In this document: positions 10,906 to 22,827 of the stretch, piece after piece
Numbering within the stretch: the first letter of the stretch is position 1
Layout of the letters: every line of letters begins with the position of its first letter
From: Alisma plantago-aquatica
Lineage: Eukaryota; Streptophyta; Magnoliopsida; Alismatales; Alismataceae
Assembly: GCA_963693085.1 (NCBI GenBank)
Contig: OY856410.1
Span: 885,654,335-885,718,334, forward strand
Direction of reading: 5' to 3'
Length of the DNA: 64,000 nucleotides
Program-made: the position numbers and the translations under genes
Notes under the pieces: generated by a model
What the model was told of the DNA's origin: nothing
Database searches by the model: none
The model's input: only the letters and a program-made list of their open reading frames with translations

Positions 10906-11752
10906 CAATGCCTAAACAAGACATGATGATGTACACTCTCATGTCTAGTATAAATCAATACCTGTTTAGTATATTAGCTAAGGCCATCAGATAGAAATAA
11001 GAAAAAGTCATGGGTGACATATCCGAGTAATGAGTATCATGAGAAAAACATGAGATGTTGAGTTATTATAATAGATAAATGATAAAGATGTTCTTCCCAT
11101 TCCTTATAAGAAGAATAGATGATTTATTGCTCTATTATAGATAGATGCAATACTTTAAAGATGAGAATGATCTAAACTGCTTATCCTCTGCTCAATTTTA
11201 TATTAATTAAACTGCAATAATGATGTTTCTGGCGAAGAGTTAAATCTCTCGCTGGGATAATTTTCAATTGTCTCACTCCCATGGGATCCAAAATTTTTAG
11301 GTGGACAAACACGAATGAGATTGAGAATATCTTGTAGAGGAAGAACTTCAGCAGTAGTAGGTACAACAATAACAGCTCAGGTGGAGTGTGCTGTCTGTCG
11401 TGTTTGTAGATAGAAGTCCTATGTGTCGTCTCTGTATTCTCAGGTCCTCGGAGTTAATAGTTAGTGCTTTTAATGAATCGTTTTGAGATTTTGGCTTAAT
11501 GCCTCGAGGTTCTTATGCTGTTTGTGTTTAACTTTTAATAATGCAGTTGATGTTGTAACCCTCGAGAAGAGATAGCACAAGATATGTACTTATGAACCAG
11601 GATGTAAATGTAATACATTGGTTCTTGTTGAAAGAGTTTTCCTATGATTGGATCTCTTTGAAAAAGGTTTTAATTTTTAGTGATTTTCAGTAATCCACTG
11701 CAAATGATCGCTTCCGCTTAATTAATCTTGTTTTTGCGAGTTGGATGCCACA

Positions 11753-11757
11753 TTGAG
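11753..11757. repeat. Right target-site duplication of solo LTR E (TTGAG)
   Basis: Matches 6110-6114 exactly. ORF3 of C continues on both sides. Confidence 0.85.
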
Positions 11758-14700
11758 GGTGTTGCTCCTTGTTTTGTGTGGCTTTATTTGTTGATTGTTT
11801 GGTATCCGCCCTGCCTTCCAAGCAGAAGCTTGAGCTGGCTTAGTATGGTGGATCCACAAAGTCCTCAACTGCTATGGCCATGTACTTTTTTTTGGAAAAG
11901 GAACTCATGTATATAATCTGCACAACACAACATCAGGATGCATTGAAGGGTCTTTGAAGAAACGTCGATCGTATATGACCTCTATAGTGTAGGTGCCCCA
12001 CAAGCCATGAAAGTCTTCAAGGAAAAGGTCGTCCATAGGAATTCCCTTGTTTATTGCTTCCATCATTATGAGTAGAAATAGAGAAATTCTTCCAGTTAGG
12101 TTTGTGGCAGTTTCCTGCCAATTGGATAGCCCGTTGGAGACGAGGGGGTACTTTCAGGATATTGCACACCTCTTTGTGTTTGAAGATCAGTGAATTCTAG
12201 GTAGCTTGCTAGAATAACAATTGTAGACAATAATACATCTATCATATAAGTTTACACAATCAACACCCAAGCTTGATAGTTCTGATTGTCAAGGTGACAA
12301 AATGAGTTTTTGCCCTTTCCATAGAGCTTTGGAGCTCCTTCACAGATTTTGAACTAAACTTATCTTCATACAACATATGTTCTAGGTGTGTTGTACCATT
12401 GAATACTGGTTGTACTTTGTCAAGGTGGAGGAATTCTTCTATAAAAGTTGCACAGAGCACTTAAAATAGACTTTTGTGCACTCATGCCTTACTTTGAGAA
12501 AATCCCTCTGATTTGTTCTCTTGTTAGCATCCTTCCTTTGTTGTTGTATAGAATATCAGCCCCTGATAGATTATCATCTAGCACATCTTCTAATACATGG
12601 ATGTCCTTGAAAGTGATGTGTGATACCGATTTCATGTCCATCCTAGCTAGTTTGCACAAAAGCGGAGGTGTTGCAACCATTTCATCTTGTTCAATAAGCT
12701 GATGTCATTCCCTTGTTGGTGCATTGACGAAGAATTATGCTAGACTGCCTTCATCATCACCTGATGTTCCTTTTTTAGTTGTCCGTATAGGAGAGACTGG
12801 ATCGGTAGAGGCGGGGGTGGAGGTGGGAGTAGTATCTTCAATAATCTTCTTTAGTTCATCTTCTACTTTCGCTTCAACTGTGTACGTGTGAACAATTACT
12901 TCTACATGTTTGTTTGCAGTAGATGGTGTTTCGATCATAATGTCATTGAGTTATGCTATAGCAAGGACCATCTTGCCGTTACACACAACATCATTGTACA
13001 TTATGGCCAGGATGCTAAAGATAGACGTCATAGATGTCCTTGCTGATGTTCATCTCATCTATAAAATGGTTAATTGGTGTGATGTCACTTGATGCCAATT
13101 TTTCTCCACTTGCTTCCTTGTGACCTACAGTTGCTCCTACAGGTTGCTCTATCAAATTCTCTTTGTCCTCTATAGGCTGAGAGTTTAATTCAAACTCTTG
13201 TACGATGCTGTTTGTGCCCTTGGCAGTCTCTGCTTGGTAGCCTCCTCTGATTGATCTTTATGTACATTCACACTTTCTTCTTTGTGTGATGATGGTGTGC
13301 TTGTTGCTTCGTCCCCCTTTTATTCCTCGTCATTTGAAGGGCTAGAAGATGCTTGGGATGGTGAGGGGATATTTTTACATTTAGATGCTTTCCTGGCCCG
13401 CCATTCCTTCATTTGTTTGTGCTCCTCTTACAGTTCTTTAATTTCTTCTTTGTATCCCTTGCACATTATATCCTTCTCAGTGCATATTATTTCCCTTTCT
13501 TTCTTGAGGTGTGCCATCTCTTCAGACATTGTCCTGATGGCTTGCATCACCTCACATTGATGGAAGAGCACGTTCCTTATGAATTTTGGGAGGTCGGCGG
13601 TCCTCTCTTCTATCTTTGATACCTGCATTGTCAGTGCTTGTAGGTTATGAGAAAAGAGATGTGCTTGTGAAGAAGAGTTGTGTACATGTTGGAAGAGAAC
13701 ATCGACTCAAGGTCCCAATTCTTCACTGAATGTTAGGAACTACTGTTGTTTTCATTCTTTGGGTCTTCTTGTTGTTCTTGGTGGTTGAGATGATGATGTC
13801 GCTGCCCGTTGTTATTGAGGGAGGCTAGTTGAGCTTGTTTTGTTGGCTGCACGTGGTTCTCCTATGCACTCTCACACTCCGTGTTCATTGCTTGTTTAGC
13901 GCTTGAAGCCTTAAGGTGACCTAGTATCACAAGTACCATGTCATTTTGGGTCGTCTTCTTGGATTTTTAGGGCCAGAGATATCCTCATCACCTTTTCCCA
14001 CTTGAATAGTGTTGGCTTCATCTTCAGTTTTGGTGAATAGCTGATTCAGAAATCTTTCGGTAATAAAATGGTCCTTTCCTCCTATTCTTACTTGCAGTTT
14101 GTACTCCCCTCTTGCCTCCTTCTTTTCTTCTTTTTTGACTGAGACCTTTCTGAGTGAAGACATGAACTCTACTATCAGTTCTGTGTAGGAGTCTTGCGAT
14201 TCCAGGTAGAGGAATTCAAGTGTGCTCCCTCGAATAATTTTATGACTCATTCATCAATCCCAAACTTCCTGAAGTCATCGTGATCCACATACCTTGTTGG
14301 CTAAAATTGCTTCATTGTTTTGAACAAGTTGTACATAGCATGGTGTTCTTTGTCCCTGGGTTTGAATGCTACTCCTTGGTCTTCAGACGTTACTGCCTTG
14401 TCTGATACCATGACCTTGTTTACTGGGAAGCTCACTGCATCTATCTTTTGAGATTTTACCATGGTTGTCACTATTATTTTCTTCTTCTTTGCTGCCACTT
14501 CCCCCAAGCTTGATGCTTTTTTCTTTCTTCTCCTTCTTACTTATTCCTCATATGGCTGGTATTCTAAAGTATTCATCCCCTGAGTGCCTTGCAACTCGTC
14601 TTCATGTTTAGGTTCTTTGTTTCCCAATAGTATATCATACCAATATTTTTGTAGTATCATTTGCATCTTCTTCATCTTGGATAGCTCGGGCTGCATTTCT

Positions 14701-14789
14701 AGATATGTGTTGATCTCCTGGATTGCTTCTTCTAGACCCTCCTGTTAGGTGATCTTCCTATGAAGTGAGTCTGAAGTTGTGGATGCCAT
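11758..14789 (-). pseudogene. ORF3 of element C, N-terminal and central part (Athila extra ORF)
   Basis: The minus-strand start is ATG at 14789-14787 (MASTTSDSLHRKIT). It goes on through a Lys-rich stretch (KKKKIIVTTMVKSQKID, near 14490) to a region like the so-called putative plant transposon protein domain found after pol in Athila elements (SYTELIVEFMSSLRKV and FITERFLNQLF, 14200-14030). That region resembles the matching ORF of F (ETYVELTCHFFATLE). Next come a coiled-coil-like charged stretch (MSEEMAHLKKEREIICTEKD, near 13520) and a Ser/Thr/acidic linker. The ORF runs into solo LTR E at 11757 and resumes at 6114. Counted together the two parts span about 3.9 kb, or some 1290 codons. Function is unknown; it is often called env-like, but I see no clear signal peptide or membrane segment. 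Many stops and frameshifts. Confidence 0.6.
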
Positions 14790-14999
14790 TCTACTATATG
14801 TATAAAAATTCAATTCATCCAAATAATATTTGTGTCTCCTACACTTCAAACCTATGGAACATCATGTGGAAAAGCAAAACTTGAATTGTCGAGGCAAAGT
14901 TTGAAAATAGGATAGTTATATTCCAACCATCGCTGAAAAAGTGATTGTAGAACTTATGTATGCGGGCTCTTGGATATGGTGTAGAAGCGGTCACATATT
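14790..14999 (-). other. Element C spacer upstream of ORF3
   Basis: About 210 bases with no ORF, between the ORF3 start and the truncated LTR of element F. The exact border with F is blurred: likeness to F's other LTR begins near 14995-15005. Confidence 0.5.
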
Positions 15000-16232
15000 A
15001 GGTGATCTCAAGCACAAACCAACAAGAAATTCATGAGGAGTGAGATAGATATAGAACATAATCATTAGAAAATGAAATTACAATATTTACATATCATTTC
15101 CCCCCAACATGGTATCAAAATAACATTTGAACCCCAAACAATCCACCTAAGGGGCCTAACTACTCATAGAAATGAAAAAAAAGAAAGGAGAAAGAGGTAG
15201 AAGAAGCCATGTAGCTCAGTGTAGATGGAGTAATCGTATTATTCATCTACTACAAGATGTCCTCCTCCTTCTTCTGAGGTGCAAGGGAATGGGATGATGG
15301 TGGAATAGGGTCAAAATACTAGGAAACTAGGGTTTTGGTGGTGGAAATGGTGAAATAGAGTGGAATGTAGGTGAAAATGGAGTGGAATGGGTGGAATGAG
15401 GTGGGAATGGATGGAGGACAAAATGGGGAGGCTAGAGGGGCTGTAGGGTAGCTAATCTCAAGATCCATCCGCCACCCACATATATATATGTGGGGAGGAA
15501 GCAATAGGTCAAGTAGGGATAAAGTGGGAAATGCAGTGGAAAAGTAACTGGCTTTTGTGAGTAGCACAATCATGCTTGGTAGCACGACCATGGCGGGTAG
15601 AGGTGAGATGGGTCATGGTGGAATGGAATGAGTGAGGTGAGAAATGGGGAAAAATCATAGTAACTTGGTCAAATTTGTACATGAAGTAGCATGACCGTGG
15701 TGGCTTGGAATACTCTGCCTGTTCTCGGCTCCACTGCCATTTTGGTTAAGTTGCAACACGGCCGTGCAAGGTGGCACAACCGTTCTGTGGTCTCATGGCA
15801 CAACTATTCTTGGTGGCATGATCATTATGATCTCTGCACTTTCTTGACTTGACTCTGTTGCTTTGAGTGAGCTAGCACAACTGTTTTGTTGCACCACAGT
15901 TGTGCTGGTCTTTGTGTCAGTACTTTGAGTTGATTCTTATGTTCATTATTAGACATATTTGCTTTAATGGAGCCTTGGCCACTAGGGGTAGGTTGAGGGA
16001 GCCTCAAACTTCACTTTAGTCCTCTCCAAGGGTAGAGAAACCCTACAATCACTCCTTCTCTCTCTCTTCCATCCAAGCATGGTCCAAATGCCCGAAAAAC
16101 ATGCAAATAATGTCCATAAGTGCATTATACACAAATATGCATACTAAGGGAAATAACATGTAATCTAACATGTATAAATGTGATTGAAATGCAATATGAC
16201 ACAAGATGAAGCCCTAAAATAGGGATGCATCA
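15000..16232 (-). repeat. 3' LTR of element F, truncated
   Basis: Aligns with about 23935-25252: CAAGCACAAACCAACAAG, the repeated GTGGAATG tract (15360-15420 versus 24310-24370), AGATCCATCCGCCACCCA, then CACGACC/GGTCGTG words and GAAGCCCTAAAATAGGGATG at the minus-strand start. The minus-strand LTR begins TGATGCATCCC at 16232. The portion matching 22828-23935 is absent. Confidence 0.8.
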
Positions 16233-16245
16233 CCACCCTAAACTT
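16233..16245 (-). other. Polypurine tract of element F
   Basis: The minus strand reads AAGTTTAGGGTGG directly before the LTR start TGATGC, the same layout as the tract of C. Confidence 0.75.
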
Positions 16246-17661
16246 AAAATGTACTTGTCCTCGAGTATGGTCCAACTCAATCTCTCTACAATTTTTTTTA
16301 CAATCAAGAAATGACAAATGCAATGCAATAGGTGAATATTTACTAGATGGGATCAAAGATGACTAAGTACAAACATTCCACCTATCTCCTCTTCTCTTTC
16401 ACAAACCAATCATGATTAGAGCACTGAGCCTACAAACTTCAAATATAGACCATAGAAAACACAATCAATCCACATGGTTGTCATATCACTTTGGGTAAAT
16501 CATTTCATGGTAGAAAAGGTAAAAAATGACTAATTTTGTTGTTTTACATTCATGCATTCAATATCATATGTCCATCCACACTAAGTAAACCATGTGTCTG
16601 CGAGAAAGGAAAAAATGAGCTAGGTTTGATGTTTCCTAGCTCCATGGGAGTGCAAAAAGAAGAAAGGGTTACAATAAGGATTTAGAGTGCTTTTACACAC
16701 TCATCTTTTCTTTATTTAGATGCTATTAAATAGGAGCATCTTTTATTTTCTTTTTGCATTTTTTTTCTTTTCCCTTGATGTAGATAGGGCACATGATGAT
16801 GAGAATGAAACGGGGGGCATGGATATGACCACCCCAAACTTTTGCAAGTGGTCAAGGCTGATATGTGCACTTTGACATCCTTTCATGAGGCAGAGAGGTA
16901 AGGAGATGGTGGAAGAAATGTCTGGTCAAAGAGGAGTTACTAGTGTGGACATTAACATGGGATCTCCTTCATGAAGGTTACTCCAACAATTTCATCAAGC
17001 AATGACATACTACATGAATGAGAAATGTTAAAACCATGTTTCTATCATGAGATTCTACAAAACTCTAAGCGTTTGTGGATTGCTTCAATAGCAATTCAAC
17101 CAAATAGTTCACAAGCATAAGAGAGGTGATGCACATGTAAAAAGTCAAGATTGAGTCCATCTAGCAATAAACCATGATAATTCACTTGCATTTGTCCATG
17201 GTCAGTATTTTCAATAAAAAGTAGAAATTGGGTGTAAACACACTTTTAGGCAAGAATTTCTAAATTTGGGCAAAATTGGCCAAAACAGTGCTAGGTTGCC
17301 TTCAATCACATCTAAGCCTTCATTAAGGAAAAATAAAGCAGGAAACAAGCAAACCCTAATTAAAACATGCAAAAATTACCAGAAATGTACATGAAGTGCA
17401 ATGCATGCTGAAAGAGCAATTTTTTTTGAAAATTATGTAAAAATTGACAAAAAGTAAACTACATGACATGCAAGCATGCAAAGCAGGTAAAATCTAATCT
17501 ATATAGCAAGATCAAAAAAACAAAATAAGAAAAAAACTAAATGGTAGGTAAATGCAAAAAGAGAAAAATGGAAAAAAGGATATACCACCCTACCACCCCA
17601 AACTTTTGAATCATGTTGTCCTCAACATGACACTAAAGTATAGATGTGATAGGGTAGTTGA
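16246..17661 (-). other. 3' untranslated region of element F
   Basis: AT-rich and non-coding, with A-rich runs (17400-17580). The part next to the polypurine tract (16246-16510) resembles 25265-25535 at the other end of F. Confidence 0.6.
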
Positions 17662-19478
17662 TCACTGTGGTGGCTCAAGTGGTGGTCCTACCTGTGGTGG
17701 AAGATGCTGGTAGTAGGAACCCCAGTAGTCTGATTGTGGAGGTAGGTAGTTATCCTAATATGCTGACAGTGCACTCCACTAATCTTCCCCCCATTTGGGG
17801 TTCCTCTAGGCCTGGGTGTGTTGAAAATGAGAAATGTGGTTGACCTGATAGTGCATTTGTTGATAGTCTAACCACATAGCTTCCTAGGTATGCTAGAAAC
17901 CCTCTTGTGCCCTCAAATCCCCTCCTAGGATCTTAATATGATGTCATGTGTGCTCTGGATGCCCTCCAGCTGTGCATGTATAGTGGACATGTCATATGTG
18001 TTCACTTTGGGTTGTTGTGGCTGTTGTGATGCCTCTGATTATTGTCTCCTAAATCGACGTGCATCTGTTGCCTCTTCTGCTCTCCTCTACTCTGTCTCCC
18101 ATGAGGGCTCTCCCAGTCCCTCATCCAGTATCACCTCTAGTATTCCTTCCTCTCTAGGGTGCTCCTCCTCATATCTCCTCAGGGTCTCCAAGAAGTTTGG
18201 AGTGTGCCCATGCTCCTCTAAGAGAGGTAGAGCGTGGCAGGGTAGCTCAAGTGAGATACCTAGATTTAGGGGGTTGACCTGATATATGATTTTCTGATCC
18301 ACTACTACAATCTTAGAAGAATGAACAAAGTAGTGCAGGTCCACTAACTTCCCCCTCTTCCCTGGTATATCTAGAAACATCATGGCCTAGGGCAACATCA
18401 ATAGACGTCACAATCCCTCCCATAATGAATGGATTCTTGCTCTTAGAGGGGATTTTCCTTATATGATCTATCAGTAAAGCACCCAAATTTACATACTTTC
18501 CTTTAACCAGCCAACCCGAGACAAAATGATCTTCATTTGTGCAGTTTCCTTGGTTTTCGTACCCACCAAAGATTGTGTTTGCAAGCACTTTTTATACATA
18601 GCGGAGGAATGGATTATGAATCATACTTGTTTTGGATTTCTCCGCTACAAAGTTTCTATGGAAGGTGAAGTACTTCCACATGGTGATGTAGGTAGTACTC
18701 AAGTCATTCTCTATCCTTCCCCCATCTAAGAGTGCTGCCATCTCATCATTGGGAGAAACATCTTGTTTAGTATTTTTGAAATAATAACCCAATGCTTGTC
18801 TCCAATCACCACTCTAATGGCATCCTCTCCATAATCAGAATTTTTCTCTAAAGTGGCAAAGAAGTGACATGTCAGCTCCACATAAGTCTCCTGTCGTGTC
18901 GCCAAGATGTCGAAAAGACCCACTGCTTCCATGATGCCCTAGAAATAGGCATAGAAACCCATGCTCTCCATCGTTGCCTGACACACATAACGGGTGGAAA
19001 TCACCTCAAGTGTTAAGCACTCTGGGTACTTAGGCTTCTTTGCCTGACTGCTAGTAACCTTGGGCTCTCTCTTTGGATGTTATTGGGGTGCCTTGGGCTA
19101 TGGTGCATCTGGCATCACCTCATCCTCATCATCTAGAAGTAACTATCTCCGTGATCGAGGTTGACGTTGAGTTTGGCGCTGTGGTCCTGAGGATGTCGAA
19201 GGACATGCCACTAAAACTGATGGCTGAGCTGGTGAAACTGATGGTCGGGATGGTGAGGGTGGTGGTGGAGCATGTCGTGGCTGTGGAGATGCTTCCTCCA
19301 CAATTGGATCTATCAAATCATCCAATTTGGCTTCTGTCAAATGGGAAATTTCACCGGAGGTAGAGGTGGACGACGAAGCGGTAGACGTCAGAATTGCAGA
19401 TGATCCATTCTTGGACCAGTGTTGGTAGGCAAGCACTCCCTTGGTCTTCTCCACTATCTTCATGGCTATTTTCTTCAT
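17662..19478 (-). pseudogene. Extra ORF (ORF3) of element F, Athila type
   Basis: The minus-strand start is MKKIAMKIVEKTKG at 19478; the stop is at 17664-17662 after LPPQVGPPLEPPQ. This spans about 605 codons with frameshifts. Order: Lys-rich start, a Ser/Thr/Pro/Gln-rich linker (RHAPPPPSPSRPSVSPAQ, near 19250), then the region similar to Athila extra ORFs (RQETYVELTCHFFATLE; DKHWVIISKILNKMF; YVNLGALLIDHIRKIP; PFIMGGIVTSIDVALG), an acidic stretch (LEVILDEGLGEP) and a Gln/Pro-rich tail. No Ulp1-like domain is visible, unlike C. Function of this ORF is not established. The gene is broken by stops near 18780, 18590 and 18380. Confidence 0.65.
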
Positions 19479-20457
19479 CTTGAATAGATTTTGGTGGAGA
19501 AATTTTGAATTTTTTGTTTTCTCTGAAGAATGGGGTTGTTGGGGTGGATTGGAGTGAAATGGGGGAATTTGTGGATGAAAATGGGTGGATGTTGTCGATT
19601 AAGGTAATGGAAATGATGGGGGATTGATTGGATATGGATTGAGGGTGATTTGAGGGTTGGAGAGGGGGTGCAAAGTGTTGCACGATCACTAGGGTGCAAA
19701 GAGTGTCTATTCTGTTTGTGAAAAATGGAAATGAGAAGTTGCAAAAATTATTGAATTCTGACTTAAGTTGCTGAAATCGGGTTGTAGCACCGCCATGCTA
19801 CACAACACGACTGTGGTGGCTTCATGCATCATGGTCGTGTTGCATGGCACGACCATCTTGGATCATTTTGTCAATTTCTCACAATTTTCTTTGGATCCAG
19901 GTGCTCTGTTTGATTTGTATGTATTTCACCACAGCCATTCTAAGGTTCCATGGCTATGGTGAGCATTGTGGTGGCTTCTACTTTCAACTAATCTTTCATC
20001 AAAAACTCAAAATCTTGATCCAAAGTGATTTTTCTTTGAAACATTTTCTCAATTTCATCTAATTTTTCTCATTTCAACCTATTTTCACCTACACATATTA
20101 AAACTAAACAAAAACTATTAAAACAAGTGTGTATGTTTCTTACAAAAGTGTAAAAATAACCAAAAGTATAAAAAATGGAAGGTTGGGTGAAAAATTCCCA
20201 AACCTAGGTGGGTTGCCTCCCACAAGTGCTGAGTTTCATGCCTTCAGCTGGGCTTCTTAGCGATTCTTCAATCATTCATCCATTTGGCATCCTCATGTAC
20301 CCATTCTTGCAATAAATGCATCTATCATTTGCACTCAACCTATGCTCCTCATCCCTTTGATCACCAAACTGTCATCAAATCTTTCATCTAGATCTCCTCC
20401 TCTCAAATGATCAATCAGACTCTTGAAGTGACCATATCCAATATCCTCATCTCAAAC
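19479..20457 (-). other. Pol-deletion junction and leader of ORF3 in element F
   Basis: Non-coding on either strand in any convincing way. It includes the block GGGTTGCCTCCCACAAG (about 20211-20227), whose reverse complement is the conserved sequence after integrase in Athila elements (compare about 26313-26329 in C). Its closeness to the protease remnant shows that RT, RNase H and integrase are absent. From 19770 to 19870 it has several CACGAC/GTCGTG words like those in F's LTRs. Confidence 0.55.
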
Positions 20458-20999
20458 TCACCAGTTTGAGGACTTGTATATGTTAATCTTCATCTTCCTA
20501 TACATGAAAGAGACTATCATTATGCCTCTATGAACATGTATCTCAGCATCAACTATAGATAAGAATGGTCTTCCCAAGATGATGCAGATCTTCCTATCAT
20601 CCGGATCCATGTCAAGAATAATGAAATCAGTCAGGAACACTGCTCCTCTTTCCTTGTCTATCAACACCAAAACATCATCCACTCTTCCTCTTGGTACTTT
20701 CATGGAATGGTCTACCAATTAGTGAGTGCAATGTGCCAGTTTCAACTTGCGTAAGCCCAACTCAACATAAACACTATATGGCATCAAATTCACACTAGGT
20801 CCCAAATCAAGCAGGGATTTGTCTATGCAAGGTCCCCCAATGTATCTAGGTATGATTGGGGTTCCCATGTCTTTCCTCTTCATAGGAAGCAAGTGTTGGA
20901 GGATTGGGTTCACTTGTTCAACCAACTTGATTCTCTTTGGTATTCTCTTTATGTTGACCTTCTCTTTACAGTGCATACGTTCTTAGAAACTTGGCATAT
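20458..20999 (-). pseudogene. Aspartic protease remnant of element F
   Basis: Cuts the Gag-Pol polyprotein in related elements. The minus strand reads SLLDLGPSVNLMPYSVYVEL, where family members have D-L-G-A-S, then VPRGRVDDVLVLIDKE, FIILDMDPDD and IILGRPFLSIVDAEI. These are the conserved blocks of the Athila protease in order. A stop between the first and second blocks (near 20720) breaks it. The frame ends at 20458; RT does not follow. Confidence 0.75.
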
Positions 21000-22628
21000 G
21001 ATGGGATTTTCTTGATAGCATCCAAAAATGGAATGTTGACTTTCACTTGGAGAAACACCTCAAGAATGTCAACATTGTGCTTTTGTCTCCTCCTTACTTT
21101 CGATGGCTCACTTGCTTTGGCCTTACTTGCATCAACATGATTCTCTTGTGACATGTTATGAAGTGGAACACTAGGGATGGTAGGACCTACAAATGGAGTG
21201 TGTGGTGGAGCACATGGTATAACAAACTCAACAGGAGGTATCACATAATCATCTTCGACAATCTCAATCACAATATCACCACTTGGCTGCCTTTGCTTTG
21301 TTTTTATCAACCTTTCTTTGAATGGCAGGATTCTTAAGAGATTTCCCACTCCTTATAACTGTCACAACACTTCCTCACTCATGGTGGAGGGGGGGCTAGT
21401 TGTGATTGTGGAGGAGGTGGAGGCGGCACTTGGTATTGAAATTAAGGTGGAGGGGATAATTGAGGTCAGAAGGGAATTGATTTGAAAGTTGTGGTGATGG
21501 AGGGGGGGAGGTGTGTAAGGCTTTGGATGGCCTTGGAAGTGGTATTTGGGTTGCACTTGCATGAGAGGTGGACTATAGAAAACTTGTGAGGAAGGCATGG
21601 GTCCACTTGCTTCATTGAAAATTAAGATGGATTTTGAAGATAATTTTTTTCTTGGAGAGAAAGTATGCAAGATAACTTCTCTATCCTCTCCTCAAGCCTT
21701 GTCACATTCATTTGTATGTAGTCAAAGTTCTTCAACCTAGAGATAACCTCTTCCTCAAACCTTGAGCTATATCTTGTACTGTGTGGTTCTTGGTAGCTAT
21801 AGGAGTGAGGTGTTTTCTTTTCTTCACCATAGAACTCAATATAATTGATTGAGCGGCAAGGAACATTTGTCACTCGGTTCTTCATGAAACTCACCATGAC
21901 ACCAAGAATCTTCATCACTTGCGGGCTTGAGTCATTATGAGTCGGAGATGTCACACCAAAGGCATGGCCACCATCATTCATCATGCTAGAAGCTCTAATT
22001 CTTGAACAGTTTGCTAGCTGCTCGTACAATGACCATAACTCCTCATGTGGCCTAGCTATGAAAACTCCTCCGCAAGAAGAATCTATGGTAGTTTGATCCT
22101 TTAGAGATAGGTCAGATTATAATGATTGAACTAGTTTCCAAAATGGGATCTCATGTTGTAGGCACTCTCTCACATCTTGTTAAATCTCTCCCAAGCATCA
22201 TGAAGCTGTTCATTGCCCATTTTACTAAAACTCACTATGGCATACCTCATTTGTGTCAACCTTGCAACCATGTATAATTGCCTTAGGAAGGCATTCTTCA
22301 TGTCTTCCCAACTCATGATGTCCCTCCTTAAATCATACCAATTGTTGGATTTGCCTTTGAGGGTGAATGAGAACAAGTTCAACTAGATTGTGTCATCACT
22401 AGCCGTTAGCATCCTAAATGTGGAGCATACTTCAAGAAATGAGTCCAAGTACTTATAGGGGTTCTCATTCTCTGAGTCGTAGAAGGTGGAAAGGAGTCCA
22501 AGAAGACTTGGAGGGATGGAGAATTACTCCCCTGGCATTTGATCAACTCTACTAGGAATTGGTGATTTGTAGTTGATAGGCATGAAGTAATCTTGAAGTG
22601 GCTTGTGAGGTGCATTTTGGCCTTCCAT
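21000..22628 (-). pseudogene. gag of element F
   Basis: Encodes the nucleocapsid-type polyprotein that packages the element RNA. Start MEGQNAPHKPLQDYFMP at 22628. The Athila capsid block follows: PSLLGLLSTFYDSENENPYK (near 22500), NLFSFTLKGKSNNWYDL, SWEDMKNAFLRQLY and GNEQLHDAWERFNKM (22210-22170). Then come a long variable stretch, a Pro-rich segment (PPPLHHHNFQINSL, near 21500) and the gag-protease linker with NIPFLDAIKKIPSYAKFL (near 21010). Stops and frameshifts near 22560, 22380, 22160 and 21360 make it non-functional. I could not see an intact zinc knuckle. Confidence 0.8.
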
Positions 22629-22801
22629 CTTGTCTTCCTCGAGTGGCTTGTCACATGCACAATGCACAACCAAACAAAAGAAAGCAAGTTAGACAACCAA
22701 TATGAACAAATAATACAAACAGTAAAGAATAGATTTTAGTAATGATGAGGGTAGTTGGAAAAAATCAAAGCAAAACTAACTAGCTAGGTCAAGCGTCTTT
22801 C

Positions 22802-22819
22802 TCCTCGGCAACAGATCCA
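22802..22819 (-). other. Primer-binding site of element F (tRNA-Asp type)
   Basis: The minus strand reads TGGATCTGTTGCCGAGGA, a decayed form of the Athila primer site complementary to the 3' end of tRNA-Asp. It lies just inside the right LTR. Confidence 0.65.
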
Positions 22820-22827
22820 GAAAGCTT

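Larger units (their letters stand above)
6115..11752 (+). mobile_element. Solo LTR E of a long-LTR gypsy (Tekay/Del-like) element, 5638 bp
   Basis: Begins TGTAACATCCCTGACCTGGG and ends GTTGGATGCCACA, with perfect TTGAG duplications. The start matches the LTRs of A and B (TGTAAGACCCCTGACCTGAG), as do the CTGCAAATTACCCA block near 6288, the ATTTTTAGGTGGAC block near 11293 and the TTTTAATTTTTAGTG block near 11670. No primer site, coding region or second LTR accompanies it, so it is a solo LTR left by LTR-LTR recombination. It is very long for a plant LTR because it holds a palindrome cluster, telomere-like repeats and a 37-bp tandem array. It interrupts ORF3 of element C. Confidence 0.85.

Noticed and set aside
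17938..18282. 114-codon plus-strand frame with Cys-rich start
   Set aside because: It is antisense to the extra ORF of element F, whose minus-strand reading has recognisable conserved blocks.
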